Positions 21,419-32,469 of a stretch of DNA of 64,000 nucleotides are shown in pieces. The stretch covers positions 74,569,874 to 74,633,873 of the forward strand of contig OY997643.1 in the NCBI GenBank assembly GCA_963921795.1, read 5' to 3'. Each line of letters begins with the position of its first letter. Position 1 is the stretch's first letter. Position numbers and translations under genes: made by a program. This stretch comes from Nannobrachium achirus (taxonomy: Eukaryota; Chordata; Actinopteri; Myctophiformes; Myctophidae). Under the pieces are notes generated by a model that was not told the origin of the DNA, did not search any database, and saw nothing but the letters and a program-made list of their open reading frames with translations.

Positions 21419-21465
21419 GCTGCTGCCTGAGGCTTTTCATGTTGATTATGCTGACATGTAAACAT
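21419..21465. other. Short linker before the 1.1-kb array
   Basis: Leads into the AT-rich ATTATATTATATTAT target sequence. Confidence 0.5.
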
Positions 21466-21480
21466 ATTATATTATATTAT

Positions 21481-24400
21481 TGCGACCGAAGGTCGCATAT
21501 ACTCTGAAGAATCGTGTCGCTTGAGTGTCCGAAGCCTCGTGACCGTCCTTCCGAAGCCTCTGTGATGTCAGTGTGATGTCAGCGAGTTGTGACATCACTT
21601 CCTGTACAGGGCAGCTACACGAAATGTGGATAACACTATATATGTCAATGGCTGTCTGTCTGACTGCCAAGTCTGCCATTGACTTGCAGCGCATGAACGC
21701 CGCACTGGAGCGTGAAAACCAACAGGCCTGATGGAAAATGATACATGGCCGCAGGCTTTGTGACGTCCCACATCTTATGTGCTGGGCATACTACTAACCG
21801 ACGCCAAGGACCTCCAGAGGCCATACAAAGAGTATCTAACCCGAGGCCCCTTACTAAGTAGCATACATTTACAACATACCTTCTCCAAAAACATCAATAT
21901 TGAACTCCATATGTATATGGATACATACATGTATTTTTATTAGTAAAGGATAAAATAAAATAAAAATGCCATAGATGGGCATTCCCAAAAGCAAAATCCC
22001 TTTATGCCCATATATGGGGATTTCTGATGTCATCAATCTCTGGCCCTAACTAGCTCAAAAGCCTGCTTTACTCTGATTTACACCCTACCTTTCCAGATGA
22101 TGACCTATTGGGTAGTGGGTACACACTTATGTCCAAATATAGAAATCCCAAGGCATCAAACCTAAGCTTGGCTTTACTAATTAACATATGTTTCATGCCC
22201 ATATATGGAGATCCCTGTCCCAATGTTATCAATATTAAGGACATATCTGGAAATGCCCATATTTGGTAATGTCCACATATGGGCATGTTTTGACATAACA
22301 TAGTCAGGGAACTCCATGTATGGGCATAACATTGATTCTGTGAGTGTGCCATGATTCTGTGAGTGTGCTGAGCTCCTAGGGTTGATACCCTCACAAAAAC
22401 ATGAACAAACTCCCCCCAGAATGACAACAACTAGAATCGTCAGAGAAACGCTGTGGTTGGCCAGATTGTCAAGAATTGGCGCGACCTCGCCCTTTAGGGC
22501 GAGGTTGCATGTCACTCTGAGGTCGCATTCCACCCTTGGGTGTCTTACTAGTTGCGACCGAAGGTCGCATATACTCTGAAGAATCGTGTCGCTTGAGTGT
22601 CCGAAGCCTCGTGACCGTCCTTCCGAAGCCTCTGTGATGTCAGTGTGATGTCAGCGAGTTGTGACATCACTTCCTGTACAGGGCAGCTACACGAAATGTG
22701 GATAACACTATATATGGAGATAGTCCAGTCCATCATGTCATATGGGACTACCGTCATAGAAAGTAGCCATTGTTAGGCCGGAGTCAATGGCTGTCTGTCT
22801 GACTGCCAAGTCTGCCATTGACTTGCAGCGCATGAACGCCGCACTGGAGCGTGAAAACCAACAGGCCTGATGGAAAATGATACATGGCCGCAGGCTTTGT
22901 GACGTCCCACATCTTATGTGCTGGGCATACTACTAACCGACGCCAAGGACCTCCAGAGGCCATACAAAGAGTATCTAACCCGAGGCCCCTTACTAAGTAG
23001 CATACATTTACACCATACCTTCTCCAAAAACATCAATATTGAACTCCATATGTATATGGATACATACATGTATTTTTATTAATAAAGGATAAAATAAAAT
23101 AAAAATGCCATAGATGGGCATTCCCAAAAGCAAAATCCCTTTATGCCCATATATGGGGATTTCTGATGTCATCAATCTCTGACCCTAACTAGCTCAAAAG
23201 CCTGCTTTACTCTGATTTACACCCTACCTTTCCAGATGATGACCTATTGGGTACACACTTATGTCCAAATATAGAAATCCCAAGGCATCAAACCTAAGCT
23301 TGGCTTTACTAATTAACATATGTTTCATGCCCATATATGGAGATCCCTGTCCCAATGTTATCAATATTAAGGACATATCTGGAAATGCCCATATTTGGTA
23401 ATGTCCACATATGGGCATGTTTTGACATAACATAGTCAGGGAACTCCATGTATGGGCATAACATTGATTCTGTGAGTGTGCCATGATTCTGTGAGTGTGC
23501 TGAGCTCCTAGGGTTGATACCCTCACAAAAACATGAACAAACTCCCCCCAGAATGACAACAACTAGAATCGTCAGAGAAACGCTGTGGTTGGCCAGATTG
23601 TCAAGAATTGGCGCGACCTCGCCCTTTAGGGCGAGGTTGCATGTCACCCTGAGGTCGCATTCCACCCTTGGGTGTCTTACTAGTTGCGACCGAAGGTCGC
23701 ATATACTCTGAAGAATCGTGTCGCTTGAGTGTCCGAAGCCTCGTGACCGTCCTTCCGAAGCCTCTGTGATGTCAGTGTGATGTCAGCGAGTTGTGACATC
23801 ACTTCCTGTACAGGGCAGCTACACGAAATGTGGATAACACTATATATGGAGATAGTCCAGTCCATCATGTCATATGGGACTACCGTCATAGAAAGTAGCC
23901 ATTGTTAGGCCGGAGTCAATGGCTGTCTGTCTGACTGCCAAGTCTGCCATTGACTTGCAGCGCATGAACGCCGCACTGGAGCGTGAAAACCAACAGGCCT
24001 GATGGAAAATGATACATGGCCGCAGGCTTTGTGACGTCCCACATCTTATGTGCTGGGCATACTACTAACCGACGCCAAGGACCTCCAGAGGCCATACAAA
24101 GAGTATCTAACCCGAGGCCCCTTACTAAGTAGCATACATTTACACCATACCTTCTCCAAAAACATCAATATTGAACTCCATATGTATATGGATACATACA
24201 TGTATTTTTATTAATAAAGGATAAAATAAAATAAAAATGCCATAGATGGGCATTCCCAAAAGCAAAATCCCTTTATGCCCATATATGGGGATTTCTGATG
24301 TCATCAATCTCTGACCCTAACTAGCTCAAAAGCCTGCTTTACTCTGATTTACACCCTACCTTTCCAGATGATGACCTATTGGGTACACACTTATGTCCAA

Positions 24401-24816
24401 ATATAGAAATCCCAAGGCATCAAACCTAAGCTTGGCTTTACTAATTAACATATGTTTCATGCCCATATATGGAGATCCCTGTCCCAATGTTATCAATATT
24501 AAGGACATATCTGGAAATGCCCATATTTGGTAATGTCCACATATGGGCATGTTTTGACATAACATAGTCAGGGAACTCCATGTATGGGCATAACATTGAT
24601 TCTGTGAGTGTGCCATGATTCTGTGAGTGTGCTGAGCTCCTAGGGTTGATACCCTCACAAAAACATGAACAAACTCCCCCCAGAATGACAACAACTAGAA
24701 TCGTCAGAGAAACGCTGTGGTTGGCCAGATTGTCAAGAATTGGCGCGACCTCGCCCTTTAGGGCGAGGTTGCATGTCACCCTGAGGTCGCATTCCACCCT
24801 TGGGTGTCTTACTAGT
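21481..24816. mobile_element. Three tandem copies of a 1,132-bp element between 15-bp direct repeats
   Basis: Copies occupy 21481-22552, 22553-23684 and 23685-24816. Each starts TGCGACCGAAGGTCGCATAT and ends GGGTGTCTTACTAGT. Copies 2 and 3 differ by almost nothing; copy 1 lacks a ~70-bp block after AACACTATATATG and has a 7-bp GGTAGTG insertion. ATTATATTATATTAT flanks the whole array exactly (21466-21480, 24817-24831). Each copy has a terminal GCGACCGAAGGTCGC hairpin and a perfect ACCTCGCCCT/AGGGCGAGGT hairpin about 60 bp before its end. No convincing protein is encoded. Tandem copies, a near-terminal hairpin and a CTAG-like end recall Helitron/Helentron elements, but the long target duplication does not fit; the class is open. 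Confidence 0.75.
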
Positions 24817-24833
24817 ATTATATTATATTATAT

Positions 24834-24898
24834 GGGTCACCTGTGCGAGGGTGTATGATGTTGCGAGACCCGAAACACCCGTCGACCCCAGGCTACAT
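24834..24898. repeat. 65-bp direct repeat, left copy
   Basis: GGGTCACCTGTGCGAGGGTG to CCCCAGGCTACAT, repeated at 28900-28964 with one mismatch. The two copies bracket the interrupted LINE. Each is followed, directly or after a gap, by CTTGTGATGTTTTTT. Confidence 0.9.
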
Positions 24899-25004
24899 CA
24901 CTGATGATACGTCCCAGTTGCATCCTTGTGATGTTTTTTTGCATCTTTGTGATGTTTTTTTTTTTTCATTATTAGTTCTATTTATAGTGGCTCATAGGAA
25001 TAGA
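24899..25004. other. Linker with TTTGTGATGTTTTTT duplication
   Basis: Two copies of C(A/T)T(C/T)(C/T)TTGTGATGTTTTTT. No coding signal. Confidence 0.5.
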
Positions 25005-25632
25005 CTATGTGACAACCAGGAATAGTTTGGTGACCACCGGAGAGTCGGTTGACGGCCGGAATGTAGACGGCACCCGGGAGCAGGTTGGGTTGGCGCCCCA
25101 GCCTGTGTCTTCCGTGAGGAAGAAGCCCAACAAATCCACGGTGAGGCCTTTAGGAGGGCCATTCAAGCCGCAAGCAGAGCCTGCAGCGCCAGCTTTTCAG
25201 GGTGGAGGCAAAGAGGGAGTATGGGGAGAAGGTGGAGTCCAAATTCCAACAAGGTGACCTCAGAAGTGTGTGGCAGGGACTGAAAACTATGACTGACTAC
25301 AAAGCCCTACCCCCCTCCTCGGGTGGTGCAAACAGAGAGTTGGTGGATAACCTTAACACTTTTTTTGCACGCTTTGACACCGGGCACGGCCAGGTGGCCA
25401 GCACACCTGGGATGGGGAGGGGCGGAGCTGGAGCGAGCGGAGGAGTTGGACTACCTGTTCTCTCTGAACATGATGTCAGGAGGACATTTAAGGAGGTGAA
25501 CACCAGGAAGGCTGCAGGACCAGATGAGATTGTAGGGCGGGTTCTCAAGGCCTGCGCGGACCAACTGGCACCGGCGTTCACAGTTATATTCAATCTGTCC
25601 CTTGCTCAGGGTATTATCCCCACATGTTTTAA
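25005..25632 (+). pseudogene. LINE ORF2 fragment, linker and start of reverse transcriptase (left half)
   Basis: This encodes EYGEKVESKFQQGDLRSVWQ, LVDNLNTFFARFD, RKAAGPDEIVGRVLKACADQ and LAQGIIPTCFK. These are the same blocks, in the same order, as the intact minus-strand LINE at 1-2207. The copy is 5'-truncated (no endonuclease) and its first ~200 bp read through frameshifts. The coding sequence breaks off in ...PTCF(K) exactly at a TTAA and resumes at 27164. It belongs to the same LINE superfamily as the intact copy but is clearly diverged from it. Confidence 0.88.
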
Positions 25633-27159
25633 AGGGGTGGTGACATACAAAAATAAATTTTGAGTTTTTTATGCTTTTTTTAATGTTCCCTGGCCTCAAT
25701 TACACCAAAAAAAACACAACTTTTGACATGCAGTGGTTTTCCTGCTATCTGTGTGTTTGTGCCGGTTTCTGCATAATGAGTCTCAAACGCGCAGTTCATT
25801 GGATACTGGACTCATACGTCGTCAGTCCTCCTCTCTCCCAGTCTCCATGTCTCCCATAGAGTTATTTCTCCACAGCCCAAGTTTTGAGGAAGTGACCTCT
25901 TACATTATATCGTCCTTTAATTGTAAATATGGGCATATAAAATACATTTATCCATTCAAATATCTTATTTACATCAATATCCTTCATATCAAGTAGTCTG
26001 TTTATGCTTTAGTGAAATAATTAAAATCGCTATGTATTTGCGCACAGCGGAACCTCTCTCCTTCTTACCGACACTCTGTGTCGGCTGTGTCCGACTAACA
26101 GTGCACTGCTCCCCGGGGTAGAGCTAAGTGGAACCTCCCTCCTTTTACCGACACTCTGTCGTTGCTGTGACAGTGCACAGCGCACCCACACACACACACA
26201 CACAGACAGACAGACAGTAATGCGAGCAGACAGTAAAACGCTATAACACAAGCAATAGGTGTTTCTCTAAACTGAGGCATTTAGCCAAAATATGTTGCTA
26301 TAACTACAAAGGACCATGACGTTTTTCTGCATTGCGGAGCGGAGCTGAACGTTACCGCGGCGCCGACGGTCTAAATTGAACTCCGCGAAGGTACATAGTA
26401 ACCGCAGGGCTCCGGTAATGTATCGTTCCCGGGGTAAGAAAAAACACCCGCGCCTCGGCTCGTAATGACACAATTCCCCGCTGATCATGCAGACGCGTAT
26501 GCCTCAGGCCAGGGCTTAGCTCAGCCTCTTTAGCTGCCATGGTTGTGTGTGTGTCTGTGTCACAGCCACTGTCTTGTGCGAAAGCAACAAAAAATGTGAG
26601 CACGCATCTCTGTGTGTTGGAGCCGGGGCGGCCGCAGATCTGTATGTGCGTGCGCGTGCGTGTGTGCGTGCGTGTGTGTGTGTGGCCACTTTGGGTACCA
26701 TAGTTTGAGAATCGCTGTCCTATAAGGGCTGAAGTGATTGATTTGTATTAATAATCAAAATCTACAAAGTTACTAGTAACTAAAGCCTCCAAATGATTGT
26801 AGTGGAGAGATAAAGTGCATTTGCCTCTGAGATGTAGTGGAGTAGAAGTATAAGAATTGAAAATTGGAAAGGGTTAGGGTTAGGGTTAGGGCTAATACTC
26901 AAAATTGTACTCAAGTACATGTACTTACTGCACTATAGGCCTACTAATATTTATTTTGTTAGAATGAGTGGGAGAGAGAGGCTCCCCTGGTGGTGAGTTT
27001 AGAGTATTTCAGGTGACAGACCGTTTTTCATGACACCTAAACAGAGAGAGACACCATGGCTCCATGGAGTGGATTTTCAAGTTTAAACATTTTAAAACAT
27101 GTTTTTAGGACCAGGGCAAAGACTTTTATGATTGGTAAAAACAGAATGTCATTTAACCT
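25633..27159. mobile_element. TTAA-flanked non-autonomous transposon inserted in the LINE
   Basis: TTAA lies on both sides (25629-25632, 27160-27163). Removing the insert plus one TTAA rejoins the LINE codons TGT-TTT-AAG-AGA with no frameshift. The termini are AGGGGTGGTGACATAC and, read inward from the right, AGGTTAAATGACATTC (10 of 16 match). The 1,527-bp interior has no transposase. It includes CG-rich sequence near 26.33 kb, CA/TG runs, a hAT-like terminus near 26.70 kb (TAGTTTGAGAATCGCTG) and a dispersed fragment with GGGTTA repeats near 26.88 kb, so it is itself a host for later insertions. Confidence 0.85.
26755..26945 (+). mobile_element. Second fragment of the AGTACTTAAG-type dispersed repeat
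   Basis: GTGGAGAGATAAAGTGCATT, GCCTCTGAGATGTAGTGGAG and TAGAAGTATAAGAATTG lead to CAAAATTGTACTCAAGTACA and TGTACTTACTGCAC. It is related to 8.57-8.74 kb. Three and a half GGGTTA repeats interrupt it at 26873-26891. Confidence 0.5.
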
Positions 27160-27163
27160 TTAA

Positions 27164-28590
27164 GAGATCCACCATCATCCCCATACCCAAAAAACCAAGA
27201 CCAGCCGGTCATAACGACTATCGCCCAGTTGCACTCACCTCTGTGGTGATGAAATGTTTTGAGAAGCTGGTCAAGGCACACATCTGCTCCTCACTACCCA
27301 ACACCCTGGACCCTCTACAATTTGCGTACCGGCCCAACAGATCCACTGAGGATGCTATTGCTCACTTATTACACACTGTCCTTTCCCACCTGGAGAAGAG
27401 CAAGGGGAAAGTGTTGAACTATGCAAGACTGCTGTTCATTGACTACAGTTCAGCATTCAATACGATCCTCCCCCACACCCTCGTCACTAAGCTCAGGAGC
27501 CTGGGGATGGGAGACGCCCTCTGCAGGTGGATCCTGGACTTCTTGACGGGAAGACCTCAGGTGGTGAAGATGGGCCGGCACACTTCATCTTCCCTCACCC
27601 TCAACACAGGGGCCCCCCAGGGCTGCGTCCTGTCACCGTTACTGTACTCCTTGTACACGCACGACTGTGTAGCCACCGCAGACTCCAACACCATCATCAA
27701 CTTTGCCGACGACACCGTTGTGATAGGCCTGGTCCACAACAACGACGAGACGGCCTATCTGGACGAGGTGAGGCGTGTGACACAGAGGTGTCAGAGAGAC
27801 AATCTCCACCTTAACGTCGGTAAGACCAAGGAGCTGCTGGTGGACTTCGGGAGGAAGCAGGTGCGGAACTCCCTCTTACCATCGACGGGACCCCCGTGGA
27901 GAGGGTGAAGTCATTTAAATACCTCGGTGTCCAGATTGACGAGGATCTGACATGGTCCACCCACCTGGACACTGTGGTGAAGAAAGCTCAACAGAGACTA
28001 TACCATCTGAGGCGGCTGAAGAGATTCCGATCCTCTAAAAGCGTCCTGAAGAGCTTCTACACATCCACCATTGAAAGTTTACTGACTGGGAACATCACCG
28101 CCTGGTACGGTAACACCACCGTACAGGACCGCAGCGCGCTGCGGAGAGTAGTGCGTTCAGCTGAGCGCACTATAGGGGCGGAGCTCTGTGGCCTCGATAC
28201 CATCTATATAAGGCGGTGCAAGTCTAGAACAGTGAAAATACTGTGAGACCCCAGTCACCCCAACCACGGACTATTCACTCTCCTCAGCTCAGGGAGGGGG
28301 GGGGAGGAGGTACCAGTCACTTATGGCAAAAACAGAGAGACTCAGGAGGAGTTTCTTTCCTCAAGCCATAAGATACCTAAATGGCACTGACTAAAGACAC
28401 TTTGCTTTTGTTTGTTTGTTTTTTTAAGGCACTTTTGAACACCTTATTTGTTTTGTGCAATAACCCCGACATCATTACTGTTTTCTATGTCTGTCTTGTT
28501 TTGTTTTTGTGGCATATGCTTTGAGGAGTCGTCTATGACATTTCACTATTGTAAAATATGTGACAAATAAACTCTGAACTGAACTGAGCT
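27164..28590 (+). pseudogene. LINE reverse transcriptase and 3' UTR (right half)
   Basis: It resumes with [20 protein letters not shown] and carries [28 protein letters not shown] and the catalytic FADD box at 27702-27713. A 1-bp deletion near 27873 shifts the frame. The C-terminal part continues as [17 protein letters not shown], then stops at TGA 28244. Decayed RRSFFPQAIRYLN-like sequence follows to about 28385. The 3' UTR ends with TATGTGACAAATAAACTCTG and AACTGAACTGA, a typical LINE polyadenylation and tail region. Frameshifts make it inactive. Confidence 0.9.
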
Positions 28591-28898
28591 TGTAGTACTA
28601 CCACCAGCCAACCCTTGCGGCCAAACCACCTGCAGCAGCTGAATGGAATGTTTGGATTGGGGTCTGGTGCAACGCAAAGGGCCTGGACCTGGTGAGAGCA
28701 GGAGAGGACCTGGTGAGACGTAGGAGGAGCCCGGCCAGGAGTCAACCCATAGAGCCTAGTTCTTCCACGCGCCAGAATAGTACCCCCAATCCCGGCAGAG
28801 TAGTTCCGGTGCAGCACATTGAGTGACCCTGTCTTTCCCTAATAGGACTGATCGTGGATAGCTACTGGGACGTAAGTCGGGACTTGATCAACCCCGGC
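28591..28898. other. Unassigned sequence, possible decayed coding repeat
   Basis: Relatively GC-rich, Gly/Pro-coding in places (CCTGGTGAGA duplicated at 28688 and 28709). It leads without a break into the right 65-bp repeat, so both may belong to one unidentified element. Confidence 0.4.
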
Positions 28899-28964
28899 TG
28901 GGTCACCTGGGCGAGGGTGTATGATGTTGCGAGACCCGAAACACCCGTCGACCCCAGGCTACAT
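28899..28964. repeat. 65-bp direct repeat, right copy
   Basis: Matches 24834-24898 apart from one T/G difference. Here it lies in a longer open stretch (GACTTGATCAACCCCGGCTG precedes), so this copy looks like the original and the left one like the derived fragment. Confidence 0.9.
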
Positions 28965-29793
28965 CTTGTGATGTTTTTTTTTAATATATATATTGTAACT
29001 GCAGCAAGAAGACAACAGAGCATAAACATCCCAGTAAAACGTTATGTTGTGTCCGTTGCTGGCCCACAATAACCTACCTGGCCTGGCGGAGACCTTTCTC
29101 TTTTTTACTTTAAATTAAAACGTATCAATACCACAATGTAGAAACAGACTGTCATTGATGCACAAATAAATTAAAAGCCGCAAATTGCAACTCTAGATTA
29201 TTTGAATCTAGAGTTGCAACAGCAACCATTGACAGCCTATGCATCTGTGTTCTGTAGCGCTGGCCCTTTAAGGCATGGCCAGGTGGGCGAGCCTAGTGGT
29301 TTGCCCAGAAGCCTCTCATTTGGGTGTTTGTAGCAGACCTGGAAGCATGAGCTGTACCAGGTATCTAGAGGGATCCTGGAATATATTGACTGGGTATGTT
29401 TTGGTATTTTCTTGTATTTGAGTCATTTTGCTATGTTTTGTATAATGTAGTGAGTTTGTAATGAGCGCTAACCAGATGTATGTGAGCTATTGTAGGAGGA
29501 CTAGCTAACCAAGCTATTGTTTGCTGGGCCAAACTGCCATCATAGTGCTGAGGGCATTTAGGTGTACAGGCCAGGGGGGATTTTCACACTCAAACCAGAG
29601 GGCCACCATGCATCTCTATTCAGAAACATTGCTATTCAGAAGATTGACTTCCATTATTCTAAATGGAGGTGTCACCTAAACCTAACCTAAACCCTAACCT
29701 CAGTGGGGGTATTTCTGAATAGGGAAGTTTCAAGTAGGGGTGTTTCTGAATAGAGGTCTGCCCCCACACTGGTTTATTGCTGTTGCTCTAAAG
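28965..29793. other. Unassigned sequence
   Basis: Contains an inverted pair TCTAGAGTTGCAA near 29190-29215, a CCTAAACCTAACC-like tract near 29675-29700, and repeated TTTCTGAATAG words (29708-29755). No gene recognised. Confidence 0.5.
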
Positions 29794-30307
29794 CAATGGT
29801 TCTCAACCTGTTCAGTCCATGACCCCCCAAAATAAACATATTTCAACTGGGGACCCCCCACCCTGACGAGCACTTGGAATTGTAGGAGTTGGCATTACAT
29901 TAGTTTGACTCGATCTGTTTTATTGTGAAAATAGCAGATCTACATGCTCACAACGCCTCGTGTTGTGAGCATGTAGATCTGCTATTGCCTTTAATATTTG
30001 ACAATTTGGCCGATGTTTGACCAGAGGTACTAAAAAGATCTTAAAAGTCCTTAACCCATTTAGGCCTAACCTATAGAATAGGGCTAAAACAGAAATTAGC
30101 CTACAAAACAAATATGTTGCTACATACTGTACATGTACTGTAAGCCCCTCCCAAACAGCAAAATGTGTTCCCAGCCTGAATGATCACTTTAGGAATGTGC
30201 AGATACCCTGTATACACTTATATGCTACTGTATGTTGGTCTGTTTACTGCTGAGTGAGAAAATAAATGTTAACCAATATATAAGTGAAACATCTGGAGAC
30301 CCCCCAA
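29794..30307 (+). mobile_element. hAT family B element, right end unclear, with hairpin copy 6
   Basis: Starts CAATGGTTCTCAACCTGTTC with CTCTAAAG just before it, a typical hAT target sequence. GACCCCCCAAAATAAAC and GGGGACCCCCC follow. CTGGAGACCCCCCAAATATC at about 30290 is the last block similar to family B, but no clean right terminus or matching duplication is present. Confidence 0.6.
29928..29986. repeat. Recurrent palindromic hairpin, copy 6
   Basis: AAAATAGCAGATCTACATGC and GCATGTAGATCTGCTATT form a 26-bp perfect stem with TCACAACG/TGTTGTGA above a short loop. It has the ACATGC variant of the arm, shared with copy 7. Confidence 0.92.
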
Positions 30308-30578
30308 ATATCTCCATTCATTCAACTTTCTATCAGTCTAGGTGGGAGGTACCTTTATGCCTTGACTAGAGTCTGTAAGGCAAGCGCGTTGTGTCCTGAT
30401 TATAAAGCTTCAAACTATTATTTATAAATGTTGTTCTGTTTAACAAAACACAGAAAACCTTACATTTTAGGCAGATCATTCACACTTCTCGCGTTCTGAC
30501 TTTATTAGTGGTTGTAAGCTGTGAGCTTACAGAAACCGAGCAGAGGTAAATAACTACCCCATGTCACATCACTGTGTG
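30308..30578. other. Unassigned sequence
   Basis: Contains CTTACAGAAACCGAGCAGAG then GTAAATAACTACCCCA, repeated in near-identical form just after the next hAT element (31078), so a local duplication flanks that insertion. Confidence 0.5.
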
Positions 30579-30586
30579 CCTAACAG

Positions 30587-31076
30587 CAGTGGTTCTCAAC
30601 CTGTGGGTAGAGACCCCCAAGGGGGTCCCCACATTATTTTGGGGGGGCCCCAGATGATTAACTTAATGTTGCAACATTGTTTTCTCACTCAACTGTAAAC
30701 AAACCAACATAAAGTTTAATTGTATAGAAGGTATAGAAGTGACAATTTAATGACGTTTTAATACCTCTAAAATGACAAATTAAACATTGGCCAAATTGTC
30801 AAATATTAGAGGCAGAAATTGTGAAAATAGCAGATCTACATGCTCACACATCTCATCTACATGCCTCGCATCGCAATGCGTTGTGAGCATGTAGATCTGC
30901 TATTTTCACAATAGAACTGTTATACAAAAATAACACAGTTGAGTCAACTGTAAGCTAGTGCTCGTCAGGGTGGGGGTGGAGGGGTCCCCAGTTAAAATAC
31001 GATTATTGTGGGGGGTCTCCAGTTAAAATATCATTATTTTGGGGGGTCCCCAGCCGGAAAAGGTTGCGAACCACTG
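30587..31076. mobile_element. hAT miniature element, family B, complete
   Basis: 490 bp between CAGTGGTTCTCAACCTGTGG and GGTTGCGAACCACTG. The flanks CCTAACAG and CCTTACAG are an 8-bp target duplication with one mismatch. GGGGTCCCC words sit inside both ends. Hairpin copy 7 lies in the middle. The body matches 29.8-30.3 kb in inverted order (the GGCCAAATTGTCAAATATTA block). There is no transposase. Confidence 0.88.
30819..30911. repeat. Recurrent palindromic hairpin, copy 7
   Basis: TTGTGAAAATAGCAGATCTA and TAGATCTGCTATTTTCACAA extend the stem to about 36 bp around CATGCTCACA/TGTGAGCATG. The loop includes a partial duplicate of the arm (CATCTCATCTACATGCCTCG). Confidence 0.92.
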
Positions 31077-31084
31077 CCTTACAG

Positions 31085-32056
31085 AAACCCTGCAGAGGTA
31101 AAATAACTACCCCAGGTCTATAAATGCTGTTCTATAGTTTGGCCGTACGGCCGTGTGGCGCAGCTGACTGTTTGGTGTTGGACTTGCTGCTTTCATACCG
31201 TGAGTGAAATCACTTTAAGTTGTTGTTATGAGATGCGTGGATTTCTGTCTCTGCTGCTTTCTGTTTGATGTGTTTGGTTCTGCTGCTTTGATACCGTGAG
31301 TTTAATTCACTTATCATTAATTAATTAGTCCCTGTTGTTAATTTAATGGCTTTGATGTCATTATAAACAGTGTTTAAAGGTGTTGAAATGTTTGTTCAGT
31401 GTTTATTTACTGTTTTGTCTCGGCTTGGGCTAGTTGTGTTGAAATGTTTGTTCAGTGTTTCTTTACTTTTTTGTCTCGGCTTGGGTTAGTTGAGTTGAAA
31501 CGAGCCTCGACTTGCATTGATTTATTCTCTGCTTGGTTTAAATGACTATGATTTCATTTAAATCATTTTGTTTTGATCATTGTATAATCAGTATAATTTA
31601 TTTTTTGATGGGTCGATTATCTCTTGTAATTTGTTCCTAAATGAGAACATCAGAGCCGACAGTTTCTTTATTCCTTTATTGTCTTGTTGGTTTAACTGAG
31701 ATTCATTTGCTTTTTAAAATAATTGTTTATTTGATCGAGGCCTCCTGCCATATCTAATGTGTTGTAGGCTAGCCTGTATTGTAGAAGGACTTCTTTATTT
31801 ATGGTGGATTTATTATGCCTGCAAATTGTGCTAAAGAGAAGCTAAATGAGTTTATTCAACGAGTATTTGTGTTTGAAGCTTCGTGAAGTTTTCATAAAGA
31901 GATTTAAATCTGATCTGAAAGTCACTGAGTTGTTAGGATGGAATGAGCTGTTTGGTGTTGTACTGATGATGTTTAGGGCCACACATACCAGGCTTTCTGC
32001 AGCCACACATACAGTAGGTTGTATTATTTTAATTAGACTACATTCTATAATCTAGC
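31085..32056. other. Unassigned sequence with a short duplication
   Basis: A ~60-bp block (GTTGAAATGTTTGTTCAGTG to CTCGGCTTGGGCTAGTT) is present twice, at about 31381-31437 and 31438-31494. GCTGCTTT(C/G)ATACCGTGAGT also occurs twice (31187, 31281). No gene seen. Confidence 0.55.
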
Positions 32057-32469
32057 CAGAGGTCTTCAACAGGGGGTCCGCGAGCCCTAGGGGGTCCGCT
32101 GAGGTACTGCAAAAATGGTCATTCTAACATTTTCCACATTTACTGTATGTTAAAAATGATGACAATGAGTTTGACCATTTTGAATAGCTTTTATACATGA
32201 TTAGATTACTGTGTAACTGTCAGATTGTTGATAGTATTGACATTGGTCCTCAGTTAATCTGAGTTCCCAGAAGTTCTTTTCAGTTCTCAGTTAATAAGTA
32301 GTATGTTTAGAAATGGCAGTGGTACGGCCACCCTGCTCACTGTACCTTGTACATGTATGTTTAAAATAAAACATATCTTGTAGCCTGACCCTACGTGGTG
32401 GTAGGGGGTCCCTGCTCAATCTCCCCATCAGTTTGGGGGTCCCTGGTGTGAAAACGTTGAAGACCCCTG
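32057..32469. mobile_element. hAT miniature element, family A, without the hairpin
   Basis: CAGAGGTCTTCAACAGGGGG to ACGTTGAAGACCCCTG, flanked by (A)ATCTAGC and ATCTAGCC, sharing seven bases of target duplication. 413 bp. The interior resembles the 20.5-kb region (ACTGAGGACCAATGTC complement) but lacks the recurrent hairpin, so the hairpin is not obligatory for this family. Confidence 0.85.

Noticed and set aside
21467..24858. Repeated short open frames (69-120 codons) in the triplicated 1.1-kb unit
   Set aside because: They are identical only because the units are identical; none has a recognisable domain, and several overlap on opposite strands.
25633..27159. Host exons within the CpG-rich part of the inserted TTAA element
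   Set aside because: The open frames are short and full of CA/TG-encoded repeats, and the segment lies inside a transposon with defined ends.
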